Source: Bacteroidales bacterium (GTDB lineage: Bacteria > Bacteroidota > Bacteroidia > Bacteroidales > Muribaculaceae). Taken from it: DNA of 32,648 nucleotides. Positions 17,697-24,737 of this stretch are shown here, in pieces. Location of the stretch: the NCBI GenBank assembly GCA_014800785.1, contig JAAVFK010000013.1, positions 1 through 32,648 of the forward strand. The letters are read 5' to 3'. The stretch's first letter is position 1. Each line of letters opens with the position of its first letter. Both the position numbers and the translations under genes were made by a program. The notes beneath the pieces are model-generated. The model saw only the letters and a program-made list of their open reading frames with translations, was not told where the DNA came from and did no database searches.

Positions 17697-18310
17697 AACC
17701 ATACAGAGATTTTTTCAAACGCATTATTGACGTGACGGCTTCGGGCTGAGCATTAATAGTATTATCTATACCTTTGGTTATTGTTTCCATTTGGTTTTAT
17801 TATGCCAATAATGGGGCCGGGATCTTCTTCTCTCAGGAACGACCCGAAAAAGACGGAAAGATATTCCGGATTTGGAAGTTCATGTCAATGACAGATGAAC
17901 GCGATAGTAACGGAGAATTGCTTCCTAACGAACAGAGAATTACTACGGCGGGTAGATTTATTCGGAATGCCTCAATAGATTGGTTGCCCCAACTATGGAA
18001 CGTGTTGAAAGGAGATATGTCTCTTATTGAGTCACGTCCATTGCCCATACGCTATCTGGAATTGTACAATGCCCGTCAGGAACGACGTCACGAAGTCAGA
18101 CCTGGGATATCAGGATGGGCATAGGTAAACGGTCGCAATAAGATATCTTGGGGTCAGAAAATTGAGTATGATTTCTTTTATATTGATCATCTGAATTTCA
18201 AATTTGACCTAAAGATCCTATTCATGGCAATTAAAAAAGTTTTTGCCGGTTCGGATATCGATGCCGGTGTCAATAAAATAGGAGGAATTGGTTTTAATGG
18301 ACACAAGTGA
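17693..18310 (+). pseudogene. Phosphoglycosyl transferase, inactivated
   Basis: One frame of 206 codons reads through as a PglC-like sugar transferase but contains TGA at 17747-17749 (codon 19) and TAG at 18122-18124. The TAG stands exactly where relatives have the Q of 'GWAQVNGRN', consistent with CAG to TAG. Other marks of decay are visible. The catalytic Asp-Glu pair is Asp-Trp ('SIDWLPQLW'), the conserved GPRP after 'GDMSLI' is ESRP, and FxTMTDERD is changed to FMSMTDERD. Parts still recognisable are 'DFFKRIIDVT', 'LPQLWNVLKGDMSLI' and 'RRHEVRPGISGWA'. Start overlaps the GT4 stop (ATGA). The enzyme's job is covered by the intact copy at 12526. Confidence 0.93.
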
Positions 18311-18804
18311 AAAAGACAATGGCGTTGGCCGGAGGCAACGAGATAAAACTGATAACCGATCTTCGAAAGCGCTTTCCTGAAATAGAGATTATTCTAATTG
18401 ACATGAATCCCAATGTCCGCTCACGAGAATAGGCGGACCGTATGCTAGTCTTCCGTACAATGGATTAATATGGTTCTGGAAGCTGCTCGGACAGAAAATA
18501 TAAATCTACTATTATCTGCTTGCGAAGATCAGCTAATGAGAACATTGACTTACGTTTTTGAAAATTGGGATTGACTTATTATCTGTCATTTGATCGTACA
18601 TAGAGACTCCCCAACAAGGAGCTAATGAAGCCAATGAAGCCAATGAGGATCGAAGTCGGTATCCCAACATCGCGATTCCGGCGTTTTCGTCCCGAAGAAA
18701 ACTCAAGCTTTGATGATCGGAATTTACGAGGTAAGAGAAGCCCATATTTAACAAAGGTAAATCCTCAGACGCAGTTCCATATCATTGACAATAGGATAGA
18801 GTAA
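18307..18804 (+). pseudogene. ATP-grasp ligase gene, degraded
   Basis: Starting from a GTG that overlaps the previous stop, the frame reads 'ALAGGNEIKLITDLRKRFPE' and 'IILIDMNPNVRSRE', then a TAG (18430) where relatives read YADR. The sequence continues in a second frame ('VLEAARTENINLLLSACEDQ') and a third ('LTYYLSFD', a stop, then 'NKELMK', 'EVGIPTSRFRRFRPEEN'). These are the N-terminal and pre-ATP-binding parts of an ATP-grasp protein. The ATP- and metal-binding C-terminal domain is missing. A 9-bp unit AATGAAGCC is repeated at 18624-18641, where it adds codons. It is the third ATP-grasp gene of the locus and the only dead one. The next 180 bases hold no gene I recognise. Confidence 0.82.
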
Positions 18805-18985
18805 TAGCTAACCTCACAATTCAGAGAGAAAGCAATCTAAGTAATCACATAGTGGGTGTATAGATTTAAAGGGTCGGAAACCAAGGTGCAAGATCGTGAA
18901 ATCAACAACCATAAGTATTCTAAAATCCATTATCCTTTAAATCAAAGCCCATACAAAGGTTCTACGATTATAAAATTATATCAAT

Positions 18986-20065
18986 ATGAAGACTATATTA
19001 GTCACTGGAATAGGTGGATTAACTCCTCGTTCCATTACAGGAATCATCCGAGAGAATCATCCGGATTATCATATAATCGGGGTAGACTCAAACAAAAAAG
19101 CCGTAGGATTCTTCATGAAGAATCTTGTAGACGAGTATTTCGTCTGTCCCCGATGTGATTCTCCCGATTACTTCCCTTTTATCGAAAAACTTATAAAAGA
19201 GAAGCAAATCGACTACGCATTCGTTCAACCTGAAAGTGAGATCGTAAAGTGGGGTGAGTATTTTGATGAGAAAGGAAAGTTCCCATGTCCGGTATTCATG
19301 GGCTCGAAAACTCTTTCTGAATCATTGAGAGATAAGTCTATAATGGCCGAACTTCTTGAAGGCAGCAAGTTTATCCCCAAAACAATAAAAGTCACTCAAG
19401 ATAATCCACGATTTGAGGAAGTCGAAAAAAAGATCGGTTTTCCTTGCTGGATACGAGCGACAGAGGGTACCGGTGGCCTTGGATCTCTAAAATTAGAGGA
19501 TATCAGTAGCTACAGAAGTTGGCTATTTATCAATCGGGCTATTCCGGAATTCACTATTAGCGAATTCCTCCCGGGACGTCACTTGGCCAACGAAATGCTG
19601 TACTACAACAACGAGTATGTTAAAGGAGCCGCTTTGGAATGCGCGGAATATGTTATGGCTAACACAGCTCCGTCAAAAGTAACGGGCAACACAGCATTCG
19701 GTCGCTTCCTTAACGAGGACCGTATAAATAAGTTCTGTGACGAGTGTATCAAATATCTGTGCAATAAGCTTGGAGTGCAGGCACATGGTATATTGTCCTT
19801 TGATCTCAAGGAGGACAAGAATGGGGAACTGAAAGTAACGGAAGTTAACATTAGACATATGGCCTATGCCGGTGTAATGGCGCATGTTGGTTTCGATCTG
19901 ATCGAAGATACTATTAAATTGCTTGAGGACGGTAATGCAGATGGCCTCCAGAGAGATCCGTTCCACCATTATGACAAACCATATATCTTTCTCCGGGACG
20001 TAGACGTAGAACCTATCATTCTGGAAAGTGAAGATATCTTCAACTCAATCCCTATACTAAATTAG
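18986..20065 (+). CDS. ATP-grasp ligase, last gene of the glycan locus
   Basis: A 359-residue ATP-grasp protein of a different subgroup from the one at 14410. The N-terminal domain starts 'TILVTGIGGLTPRSITGII', like the NAD-fold start of carbamoyl-phosphate-synthase-like ligases. Nucleotide-binding elements are 'FPCWIRATEGTGGLGSLK' near residue 153 and 'TISEFLPGRHLANEML' near residue 191. The metal-binding end is 'HGILSFDLKED' then 'KVTEVNIRHMAYAG' near residue 288, where the usual ExNxR is present. Such genes in Bacteroidales capsule loci often follow the phosphoglycosyl transferase, as here after the two relics. It may activate a carboxylate for an amide-linked substituent (inference). A terminator lies 130 bases downstream. 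Confidence 0.83.
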   Translation: MKTILVTGIGGLTPRSITGIIRENHPDYHIIGVDSNKKAVGFFMKNLVDEYFVCPRCDSPDYFPFIEKLIKEKQIDYAFVQPESEIVKWGEYFDEKGKFPCPVFMGSKTLSESLRDKSIMAELLEGSKFIPKTIKVTQDNPRFEEVEKKIGFPCWIRATEGTGGLGSLKLEDISSYRSWLFINRAIPEFTISEFLPGRHLANEMLYYNNEYVKGAALECAEYVMANTAPSKVTGNTAFGRFLNEDRINKFCDECIKYLCNKLGVQAHGILSFDLKEDKNGELKVTEVNIRHMAYAGVMAHVGFDLIEDTIKLLEDGNADGLQRDPFHHYDKPYIFLRDVDVEPIILESEDIFNSIPILN

Positions 20066-20196
20066 ACTGAATGGTCTGCCAGGAAGTTCATAATCTCATT
20101 CCGATGCTGATGTATGACGACGTCGTGGTCTGCAAGGCTGACGATCTCGTCGATCGCAACTTCAAGACCATCTGATCCGTCACAATATACCAATCG

Positions 20197-20237
20197 AGCA
20201 GAGGACATCCGACTAAATCGGTTGCCCTCTGCTTTTT
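20197..20237 (+). terminator. Rho-independent terminator after the glycan locus
   Basis: AGCAGAGG (20197-20204) pairs with CCTCTGCT (20226-20233), with an inner CCGA/TCGG stem, and is followed by a run of five T. It lies about 130 bases after the last ATP-grasp stop and probably ends the glycan operon. Confidence 0.8.
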
Positions 20238-20281
20238 GATATGGGTAATAATAGGTTGTGTAATTGGTGAGCTTGAGCAGA

Positions 20282-20391
20282 TCAATAATTGATCATTACT
20301 TTTTCTGCGGTGAGTTGACGCAGTTCTTCTTTCTTCCTTTCTTGGCGTAGGCGATCTGGTCGTAGCTTTTGCAGAGATAGTCTGATTTCAT
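20282..20391 (-). pseudogene. Rpn-type (PDDEXK_2) nuclease C-terminal remnant
   Basis: On the - strand, 'CKSYDQIAYAKKG' is followed, after a frame change, by 'RKKEELRQLTAEKV' and a stop. This matches the end of the longer Rpn-type fragment at 22893-23279 ('RDRHNQMAYAKK' and 'EELRQL'). Only about 35 codons survive and the glycine/arginine-rich repeat part between these two pieces is deleted. It is a relic of the Bacteroidales recombination-promoting-nuclease family. Confidence 0.55.
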
Positions 20392-20404
20392 GATCCAAGT
20401 TCAT

Positions 20405-20412
20405 TAAATTTG
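20405..20412 (+). promoter_or_regulatory. Bacteroidetes -7 box TAAATTTG
   Basis: TAAATTTG fits the Bacteroidetes sigma-factor -7 consensus TAnnTTTG. A weak TTTC-like -33 element is at about 20386. It would give a leader of about 135 bases before the ATG at 20554. Confidence 0.45.
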
Positions 20413-20553
20413 TGATTTTCGTGAGGAAAAGTGGAGATTCTCGGTGCTGAAAGACAAATTTTGAAGTTTTTTTGGGGATTTTTTGGGGAATATTTGGTGG
20501 TTTGGAAGAATTGGTGTAATTTCATGGCCTTAACCATAAAAAACACTAACAAT

Positions 20554-22641
20554 ATGAAGAAGTTAAATGGGCGCGGATTAAGTCTTGTAGCCCGTTTTCT
20601 GTTTATGGCGGTTGCTGCGGTTTTTGCCGTGGCTTCTGCTTCGGCTGCTGATACGCTTTATCTGCGTGCGGTGAACGGCGATTGGGACGCTTCGGCTTCT
20701 GATCAGTATAAGATGACACTCGTCAAAGACGAAGGCGACCTTCAAGTCTATAACTGGACCGGCAAGATCCCATCCTCATTCGTAATCGCCTCTGACGCCT
20801 ATTCGGTTTGTCTGGGACGCTCGGTAGATATAGACGTTAACTCAAAGACAACATCTGAACTTTTTTCTTTCGATGCAAATGATGACAGCTCATTAATAAA
20901 ATTGACTGGTTCTAAAAGAGTTTATCCGGAGATGATAGTCGTCACGAAAAAAGGTAATTCTTGGGATATTAAACCTGTTCTTGCTCTTGAAATCGCAATT
21001 CTGGATGCGGAAACTCCTTATAATCCGGCGATGATAGCAAGTTGTATTGAAGACAAGGTTATTTATGAGTGGGATGGAATTTTCTATACGAATGAGGAAA
21101 ATTTCAAAATTAACACGAGAAGTGGAACCGCTGTGTGTAATAATTCTCCTTCTGGAGGTATAGTCCTCAATACAGAATTTAGAATTAATTTGATAACTAA
21201 TAAGTATATAATGTGTACCGTCACAGACGTACCATTGCATTTTACGATAACCTATGATGAATCTCAAGGTACATATTCCTTGTTAGCGGAAGAAATTGTC
21301 GAAGAAAAAGAACTTGCCTACTGTCTCCTTCAGGAAGACGGGTCTATATGGCAGTTGGAAGCTGACGAGTCGGTTTATTCGCTGACGACGGACTTTGCGT
21401 TTGGCGGTTTTGTGGTAGCTGAGTATGATCGGGCTATTGAGAATCCGTCGTATTCGGATCTGACGGGCTATTACACGAATAGGGGAGGGGTGTCCTATTA
21501 TTATGATGAGTTGCTCTCCAAAATAAAGGGAATGCCGGAAAATCAGGAGGATGTGGCGTTCATGACGCTTGCTGATCTTCCGGACGCGGAACGTGAGATG
21601 ACTTTCAAGTTCAATCCGGAGAAGTCTACTCTTCGAGTGGATGGCGATACCGAGTGTGTGCATATTCCGATCTATTTCTTTAACGGGAATTTGAAACATG
21701 GCGAAGAAGCTCGTTTTGAAAAACCGCACATTCGTGTGGAGAACACGAGTGGAAAATACTATACGGATCCCCAGGGTTCGGCTATGTACCAGCATGAGGT
21801 GAATCTTTATGACGCGGACCCTTCCTTCTGGCGTTTTGATCTCTGGATTCCTGAGAATGAACTCAACTTAGCCAAGAACGGTGCGGATGGTCCGTCGAAA
21901 GCTGTAGCGCCTTATGCAGCTTCTCAATTATTTATCACACCGAATCGTGCCTCGACCATTGGGTCTTCCAATCTTCATCTGACTTTCACCGACGGCAAAG
22001 GCACGTCTGATCCTCAGTTCGCAAAAGCTCCGATTCTTAAGGCCGGCGTATATTCTCTGAACGAAGATGACTATTTCGTTTCGCCTCTCAATAATATTTA
22101 TATGATAATTGAGGTAGGAGGCGGGAAGAGCGCAATAGTACTTCCGCAATCTACGGATGGTCAGTATCTTTTCACAGGAACGATCGGGCCTGGTCTCATG
22201 ACAGAAAATTCGCCGGAGTTATCTTTCTACATCGCTACAAAAGTTGACAACAACAATCAGCCGGAAGGAACCGTTTATGGCGCGCCGGAAGATGTGACGA
22301 CCGATGTCATTTCTGCTGATCTGAATTCTGCGATAACCCACAATAACTATGAAGGTACTATGGTGCGCGGAAGTGATAACCCCTGGGTCATCGACTACAA
22401 CCAGTTACCGGCCGACCGCAAGGACCAGGATATCGCTTTCTCCATTGAAATCGGACCCGACAATGCTCCGACAATCAGCTTCGGCTATTCGGCAAACGAT
22501 TTTCAGACCGTAGTTGAGGAGAACGTCGGCACAGATGACGAGATCATTTGGTTCAACCTACAAGGTGTCCGCCTCTCCGCCCCGGCCCCCGGCCTCAACA
22601 TCATGGTCAGAGGCTCGAAGGCCCAGAAAGTCCTTATCTAA
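20554..22641 (+). CDS. Large secreted protein with C-terminal FNLQGV tail
   Basis: A 695-residue exported protein of unknown function. I choose ATG 20554 because it gives a standard Sec signal peptide: 'MKKLNGRGLSLVARFLFMAV', then a hydrophobic stretch ending in 'ASASAAD', with cleavage near residue 32. The track start (20431) is a non-ATG far upstream. The mature part begins 'DTLYLRAVNGDWDAS' and is rich in beta-type sequence and aromatic residues. The end, 'IIWFNLQGVRLSAPAPGLNI' then 'VRGSKAQKVLI', is the short beta domain with an NLQGxR motif seen at the ends of many Bacteroidales surface proteins, a sorting/anchoring-type tail. Codons from about 20860 to 21300 are clearly more AT-rich than the rest, as if a segment had been exchanged. 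A surface glycan-binding or structural role is possible but not shown. Confidence 0.75.
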   Translation: MKKLNGRGLSLVARFLFMAVAAVFAVASASAADTLYLRAVNGDWDASASDQYKMTLVKDEGDLQVYNWTGKIPSSFVIASDAYSVCLGRSVDIDVNSKTTSELFSFDANDDSSLIKLTGSKRVYPEMIVVTKKGNSWDIKPVLALEIAILDAETPYNPAMIASCIEDKVIYEWDGIFYTNEENFKINTRSGTAVCNNSPSGGIVLNTEFRINLITNKYIMCTVTDVPLHFTITYDESQGTYSLLAEEIVEEKELAYCLLQEDGSIWQLEADESVYSLTTDFAFGGFVVAEYDRAIENPSYSDLTGYYTNRGGVSYYYDELLSKIKGMPENQEDVAFMTLADLPDAEREMTFKFNPEKSTLRVDGDTECVHIPIYFFNGNLKHGEEARFEKPHIRVENTSGKYYTDPQGSAMYQHEVNLYDADPSFWRFDLWIPENELNLAKNGADGPSKAVAPYAASQLFITPNRASTIGSSNLHLTFTDGKGTSDPQFAKAPILKAGVYSLNEDDYFVSPLNNIYMIIEVGGGKSAIVLPQSTDGQYLFTGTIGPGLMTENSPELSFYIATKVDNNNQPEGTVYGAPEDVTTDVISADLNSAITHNNYEGTMVRGSDNPWVIDYNQLPADRKDQDIAFSIEIGPDNAPTISFGYSANDFQTVVEENVGTDDEIIWFNLQGVRLSAPAPGLNIMVRGSKAQKVLI

Positions 22642-22662
22642 TCCTCCAACCCAATAACTTCA

Positions 22663-22696
22663 GGCGCGCCACCGAGTTCTTACTCGGTGGCGCGCC
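22663..22696 (+). terminator. Strong 15-bp hairpin after the secreted-protein gene
   Basis: GGCGCGCCACCGAGT and its exact complement are separated by the loop TCTT, 22 bases after the stop codon. No T run follows, so this is either a terminator of the U-less type or an mRNA 3' stability element. Confidence 0.65.
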
Positions 22697-22729
22697 GCTA
22701 TTGTCAACCATAATAAGCTCGTACTTTTC

Positions 22730-22770
22730 AGACCCAATCCCACAAAGAATGTTAGAGCGGTATATTTTCG
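22730..22770 (+). repeat. Degenerate third copy of the 37-bp repeat
   Basis: The stretch beginning AGACCCAATCCCACAA and ending GGTATATTTTCG matches the left end and adjoining bases of the element at 23289 (AGACCCCACCCCGCAA, ending GGTGTATTTTCG), in the same orientation and with a small internal gap. With the element at 23289 it brackets the Rpn-type fragment. The remaining bases up to 22892 show no gene. Confidence 0.6.
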
Positions 22771-22892
22771 CGTTCTCGTTGTTCAGCCCATTTTTTGCGT
22801 TTACGCTTCTTCATAAGCGTATCAATATTTTCTTCCAGTATAAATCGTAACCATTCCGGGTGTTTCTATTTAGAGAGTGTTTGAGTTGATGC

Positions 22893-23279
22893 TTACAGTT
22901 GGCGCAGCTCCTCCGGGGTGATATTGAGAATGGAGGCTATCTGGGAGTCGGTGAGTTCGAGTTCCTTCACGTTCGCGATAGCTTCTTTCAAAGTCTGGCG
23001 TCGCCCTTCGGCGCGTCCTTGTACACGTCCTTCGGCGAGACCTTCCTCACGGGCTTCCTTTTTTGCGTATGCCATCTGGTTATGGCGGTCGCGGGCGTAT
23101 TTGAGTTCGCGTTCGCAAGTCAGCAGGTCATCGTTCGAGAGATTCGCTACCGAGGCGATTCTTCCGAGTTTATGGAATATCGGGGTGTTGAAGGGCATCG
23201 TATCCATATTCTGTAAATTTTTAATGCAGTAAATCCATCTTTCCATATCGTCTTTGCATTCTTCCTCTTGCTCTCGCAT
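22893..23279 (-). pseudogene. Rpn family recombination-promoting nuclease, C-terminal fragment
   Basis: The 128-codon - strand frame is the C-terminal third of an Rpn/PDDEXK_2 family protein, a DNA nuclease group spread as transposase-like genes in Bacteroidales. It starts at 'DMERWIYCIKNLQNMDTMPF', which follows the nuclease domain in full-length proteins of about 300 residues. It then has the helical 'ERELKYARDRHNQMAYAKKE', the glycine/arginine/glutamate repeats 'EGLAEGRVQGRAEGRRQ', and the helix-turn-helix-like end 'QIASILNITPEELRQL'. The PD-(D/E)xK catalytic part is missing. Upstream, the family sequence can be followed only to the end of the inverted-repeat element at 23289, where a TAG closes the frame. 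The gene was therefore cut exactly at that element. Confidence 0.82.
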
Positions 23280-23288
23280 CGGCAGAAG

Positions 23289-23686
23289 CTAAGACCCCAC
23301 CCCGCAAGAAATGTTAAAGCCAGGGCGGTGTATTTTCGAGGGAATTTCGTTTATCTCGGAGGGAGTGATGTGAGCATTGCTTCATATTGAGTTGTTTTTA
23401 TAGGTATTCAGCGATTTCCAATTGTGACCGGAGAGATAGACGAAATTCATCGGAAAGGCACCGGGCAAAGAATTCTTTTATATAGGAATGGTAGCAGGAA
23501 GTTAAAAAATCAATAAATGTCCCTCAGCAGCAAGAGATGAAATATTACCACTAGACCGCAGATGTGCCCCGCCTTCGGCCTTTTGGTTCAGTCGCATAGC
23601 CCGCTATGCTCCTTCACACTGCAAGGCCAAATTCGGGGCACATCTGCGACCCTGGCTTTAATATTTATTGTGGGATGGGGTCTTAG
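23289..23686. mobile_element. MITE-like element with 37-bp terminal inverted repeats
   Basis: The left end (23289-23325) begins CTAAGACCCC and ends AAAGCCAGGG. The right end (23650-23686) is its inverse complement with four mismatches in 37 bases. The 398-bp unit contains no convincing gene. It does hold a large hairpin at 23557-23648. To its left an Rpn-type gene is cut exactly at the border, and to its right an ArdA-like gene starts exactly after it. A degenerate copy of the end is at 22730. These features fit a small non-autonomous element, or the two ends of a collapsed composite element; no transposase is visible and no clear target-site duplication was found. Confidence 0.55.
23557..23648. 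repeat. Long nested hairpin inside the inverted-repeat element
   Basis: CGCAGATGTGCCCCG (23557-23571) pairs perfectly with CGGGGCACATCTGCG (23634-23648). Inside it GGCCTT pairs with AAGGCC and, at the tip, GCATAGC pairs with GCTATGC around CC. Flanking bases (AAATATTA / TAATATTT) extend the symmetry outwards. The result is a nested, near-continuous stem that could fold in DNA or RNA. Confidence 0.8.
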
Positions 23687-23944
23687 TCAAGAACACTACT
23701 GCGGAGAGTGGGACAGCGAAGAAGACTTCGCCCGGCATATTATCGAGGAGTGCTACAATCTTGAATTGGAAATCGCTGAATACCTATTGCATAAACTCAA
23801 TATGAAGCAAAAGATGATGGGTAGCCTCGCCAACTACTTCGACTATGAAGCGTTCTTGCTGTGCAAGCGACAAGTCGATAACGGACGCGCTTCATGTGGG
23901 ACTACAACATGGGAGCGAACGGTCACGTATTCCGCCGAATCTGA
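23687..23944 (+). pseudogene. ArdA-like antirestriction protein remnant
   Basis: After the element border the frame reads 'SQEHYCGEWDSEEDFARHII', a middle helix, then 'MMGSLANYFDYEAF'. A frame change near 23870-23890 gives 'FMWDYNMGANGHVFRRI' and a stop at 23942-23944. This is the arrangement of the C-terminal domain of ArdA proteins: an acidic GExDSxEDFA motif, then YFDYEAFxRDL and a final GHVFRR. ArdA proteins mimic DNA and block type I restriction, and are carried by conjugative elements. The N-terminal half is missing and a frameshift is present, so the gene is dead. ORF 23562-24029 of the track joins part of it to the element by chance. Confidence 0.68.
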
Positions 23945-23993
23945 CCCTCAGACCACTCCAAAAAATGGGCTTTTGGCTAGGTCAAGCCTCGCC

Positions 23994-24027
23994 GAGCTAA
24001 AGGTTCCGAAAGGGAAGGCTCTTTTTT
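23994..24027 (+). terminator. Terminator-like hairpin with T run
   Basis: GAGC pairs with GCTC, with an inner TTCC-GAAA-GGGAA stem-loop carrying a GNRA tetraloop, followed by six T. It lies 50 bases after the ArdA-like stop and directly before the end of the convergent - strand gene. Confidence 0.55.
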
Positions 24028-24622
24028 AGAATGTATTATTTACAATATTATGGTACTCTATTTTAGCCTTGTCGTTGGCAGCCACATCTCGATAACTTAA
24101 TTCAACTAATCCACCATTCCCTCTTGGGGCACAAGATATTCTTACTTCACCAATGACTTTATTACTTGCGTTTTTTATATAATAATACAACGCAAACATT
24201 TCTTTAAATTTATTGGACCCATCATGAATATAACCTAAATCCGACTTATTCTCTTCACGATGTCCTCCATATTTTTCTTCCAATACTTTAACAAGAAGCA
24301 TTACATTTCCCTGTAAATCGGAAGAATGGGAATGTGTGCAAATCGTTCTAAATACGGTATTCGTTTCCCGGGATGAAAATGCCCAAAAATACCATTTTTC
24401 TGAATTTATGAAAGTGCTACCCCAATATCCGTTACAAATGTCTGAATTATAAATTTCATCTGACTTACTCCTGTAATATTTAGAATCCTCTCCCTTACAA
24501 AAATCTTTCATAAAAGTGGCTACATTCGTTCCAAAGGTGGCACCACTAAAACGAATATTATTTTGTGCATATATCGTAGCAAACGATATAAGGCACACTA
24601 TTATTAATAGTATTTTCTTCAT
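24026..24622 (-). CDS. Small secreted protein of unknown function
   Basis: A 198-residue protein with a clear signal peptide, 'MKKILLIIVCLISFATIYAQ', with cleavage after A19 giving an N-terminal Q. The mature part has 'FSGATFGTNVATFMKDFC' near the start, a middle section rich in Ser/Thr/His, and an end with 'GEVRISCAPRGNGGLVELSY'. Single-domain Bacteroidales periplasmic proteins with the opening 'F.GxxFGxxxxxF' are common, but I cannot name a function. It has its own promoter on the - strand about 32 bases upstream of the start and no co-directional neighbour, so it is a stand-alone unit within mobile debris. The frame is intact, unlike most of its neighbours. Confidence 0.8.
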   Translation of the reverse strand: MKKILLIIVCLISFATIYAQNNIRFSGATFGTNVATFMKDFCKGEDSKYYRSKSDEIYNSDICNGYWGSTFINSEKWYFWAFSSRETNTVFRTICTHSHSSDLQGNVMLLVKVLEEKYGGHREENKSDLGYIHDGSNKFKEMFALYYYIKNASNKVIGEVRISCAPRGNGGLVELSYRDVAANDKAKIEYHNIVNNTF

Positions 24623-24653
24623 TTTTTGGTCTTTATTATATCATTCAAAACTG

Positions 24654-24661
24654 CAAAGATA
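24654..24661 (-). promoter_or_regulatory. Bacteroidetes -7 box TATCTTTG
   Basis: Read on the - strand, TATCTTTG followed by CA matches the TAnnTTTG consensus and lies about 32 bases before the ATG of the secreted-protein gene. The -33 element is weak. Confidence 0.7.
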
Positions 24662-24737
24662 CGAAAAATTCCTGAAATATCGCGTCTTTTCCACCCCTAA
24701 TATACAGCGGTAACTTCGTGGCAAAGTTAGTTTTGCC

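Larger units (their letters stand above)
20066..20553. other. Gap at the end of the glycan locus
   Basis: About 490 bases without an intact gene. From the left it holds a short open stretch (20089-20176, 'EVHNLIPMLMYDDVVVCKAD', unassigned), a terminator hairpin, a small Rpn-type nuclease remnant on the - strand, a Bacteroidetes-type promoter box, and a G/T-rich leader (20456-20520) before the secreted-protein gene. Confidence 0.6.

Noticed and set aside
18856-19158. 100-residue + strand ORF before the last ATP-grasp gene
   Set aside because: Its second half overlaps the ATP-grasp gene at 18986 in another frame and the sequence has no coding character; it is a shadow.
20893-21795. Two long - strand ORFs (124 and 170 residues)
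   Set aside because: They are antisense to the large secreted protein, which has a signal peptide and a recognisable tail; the antisense frames show no motifs.
22899-23232. Two + strand ORFs over the Rpn-type fragment
   Set aside because: The - strand frame has clear Rpn C-terminal repeats; the + strand frames are low-complexity mirrors of them.
23562-24029. 155-residue + strand ORF
   Set aside because: A chance join of the inverted-repeat element, the ArdA-like remnant and a wrong frame after a frameshift; only the middle is meaningful.
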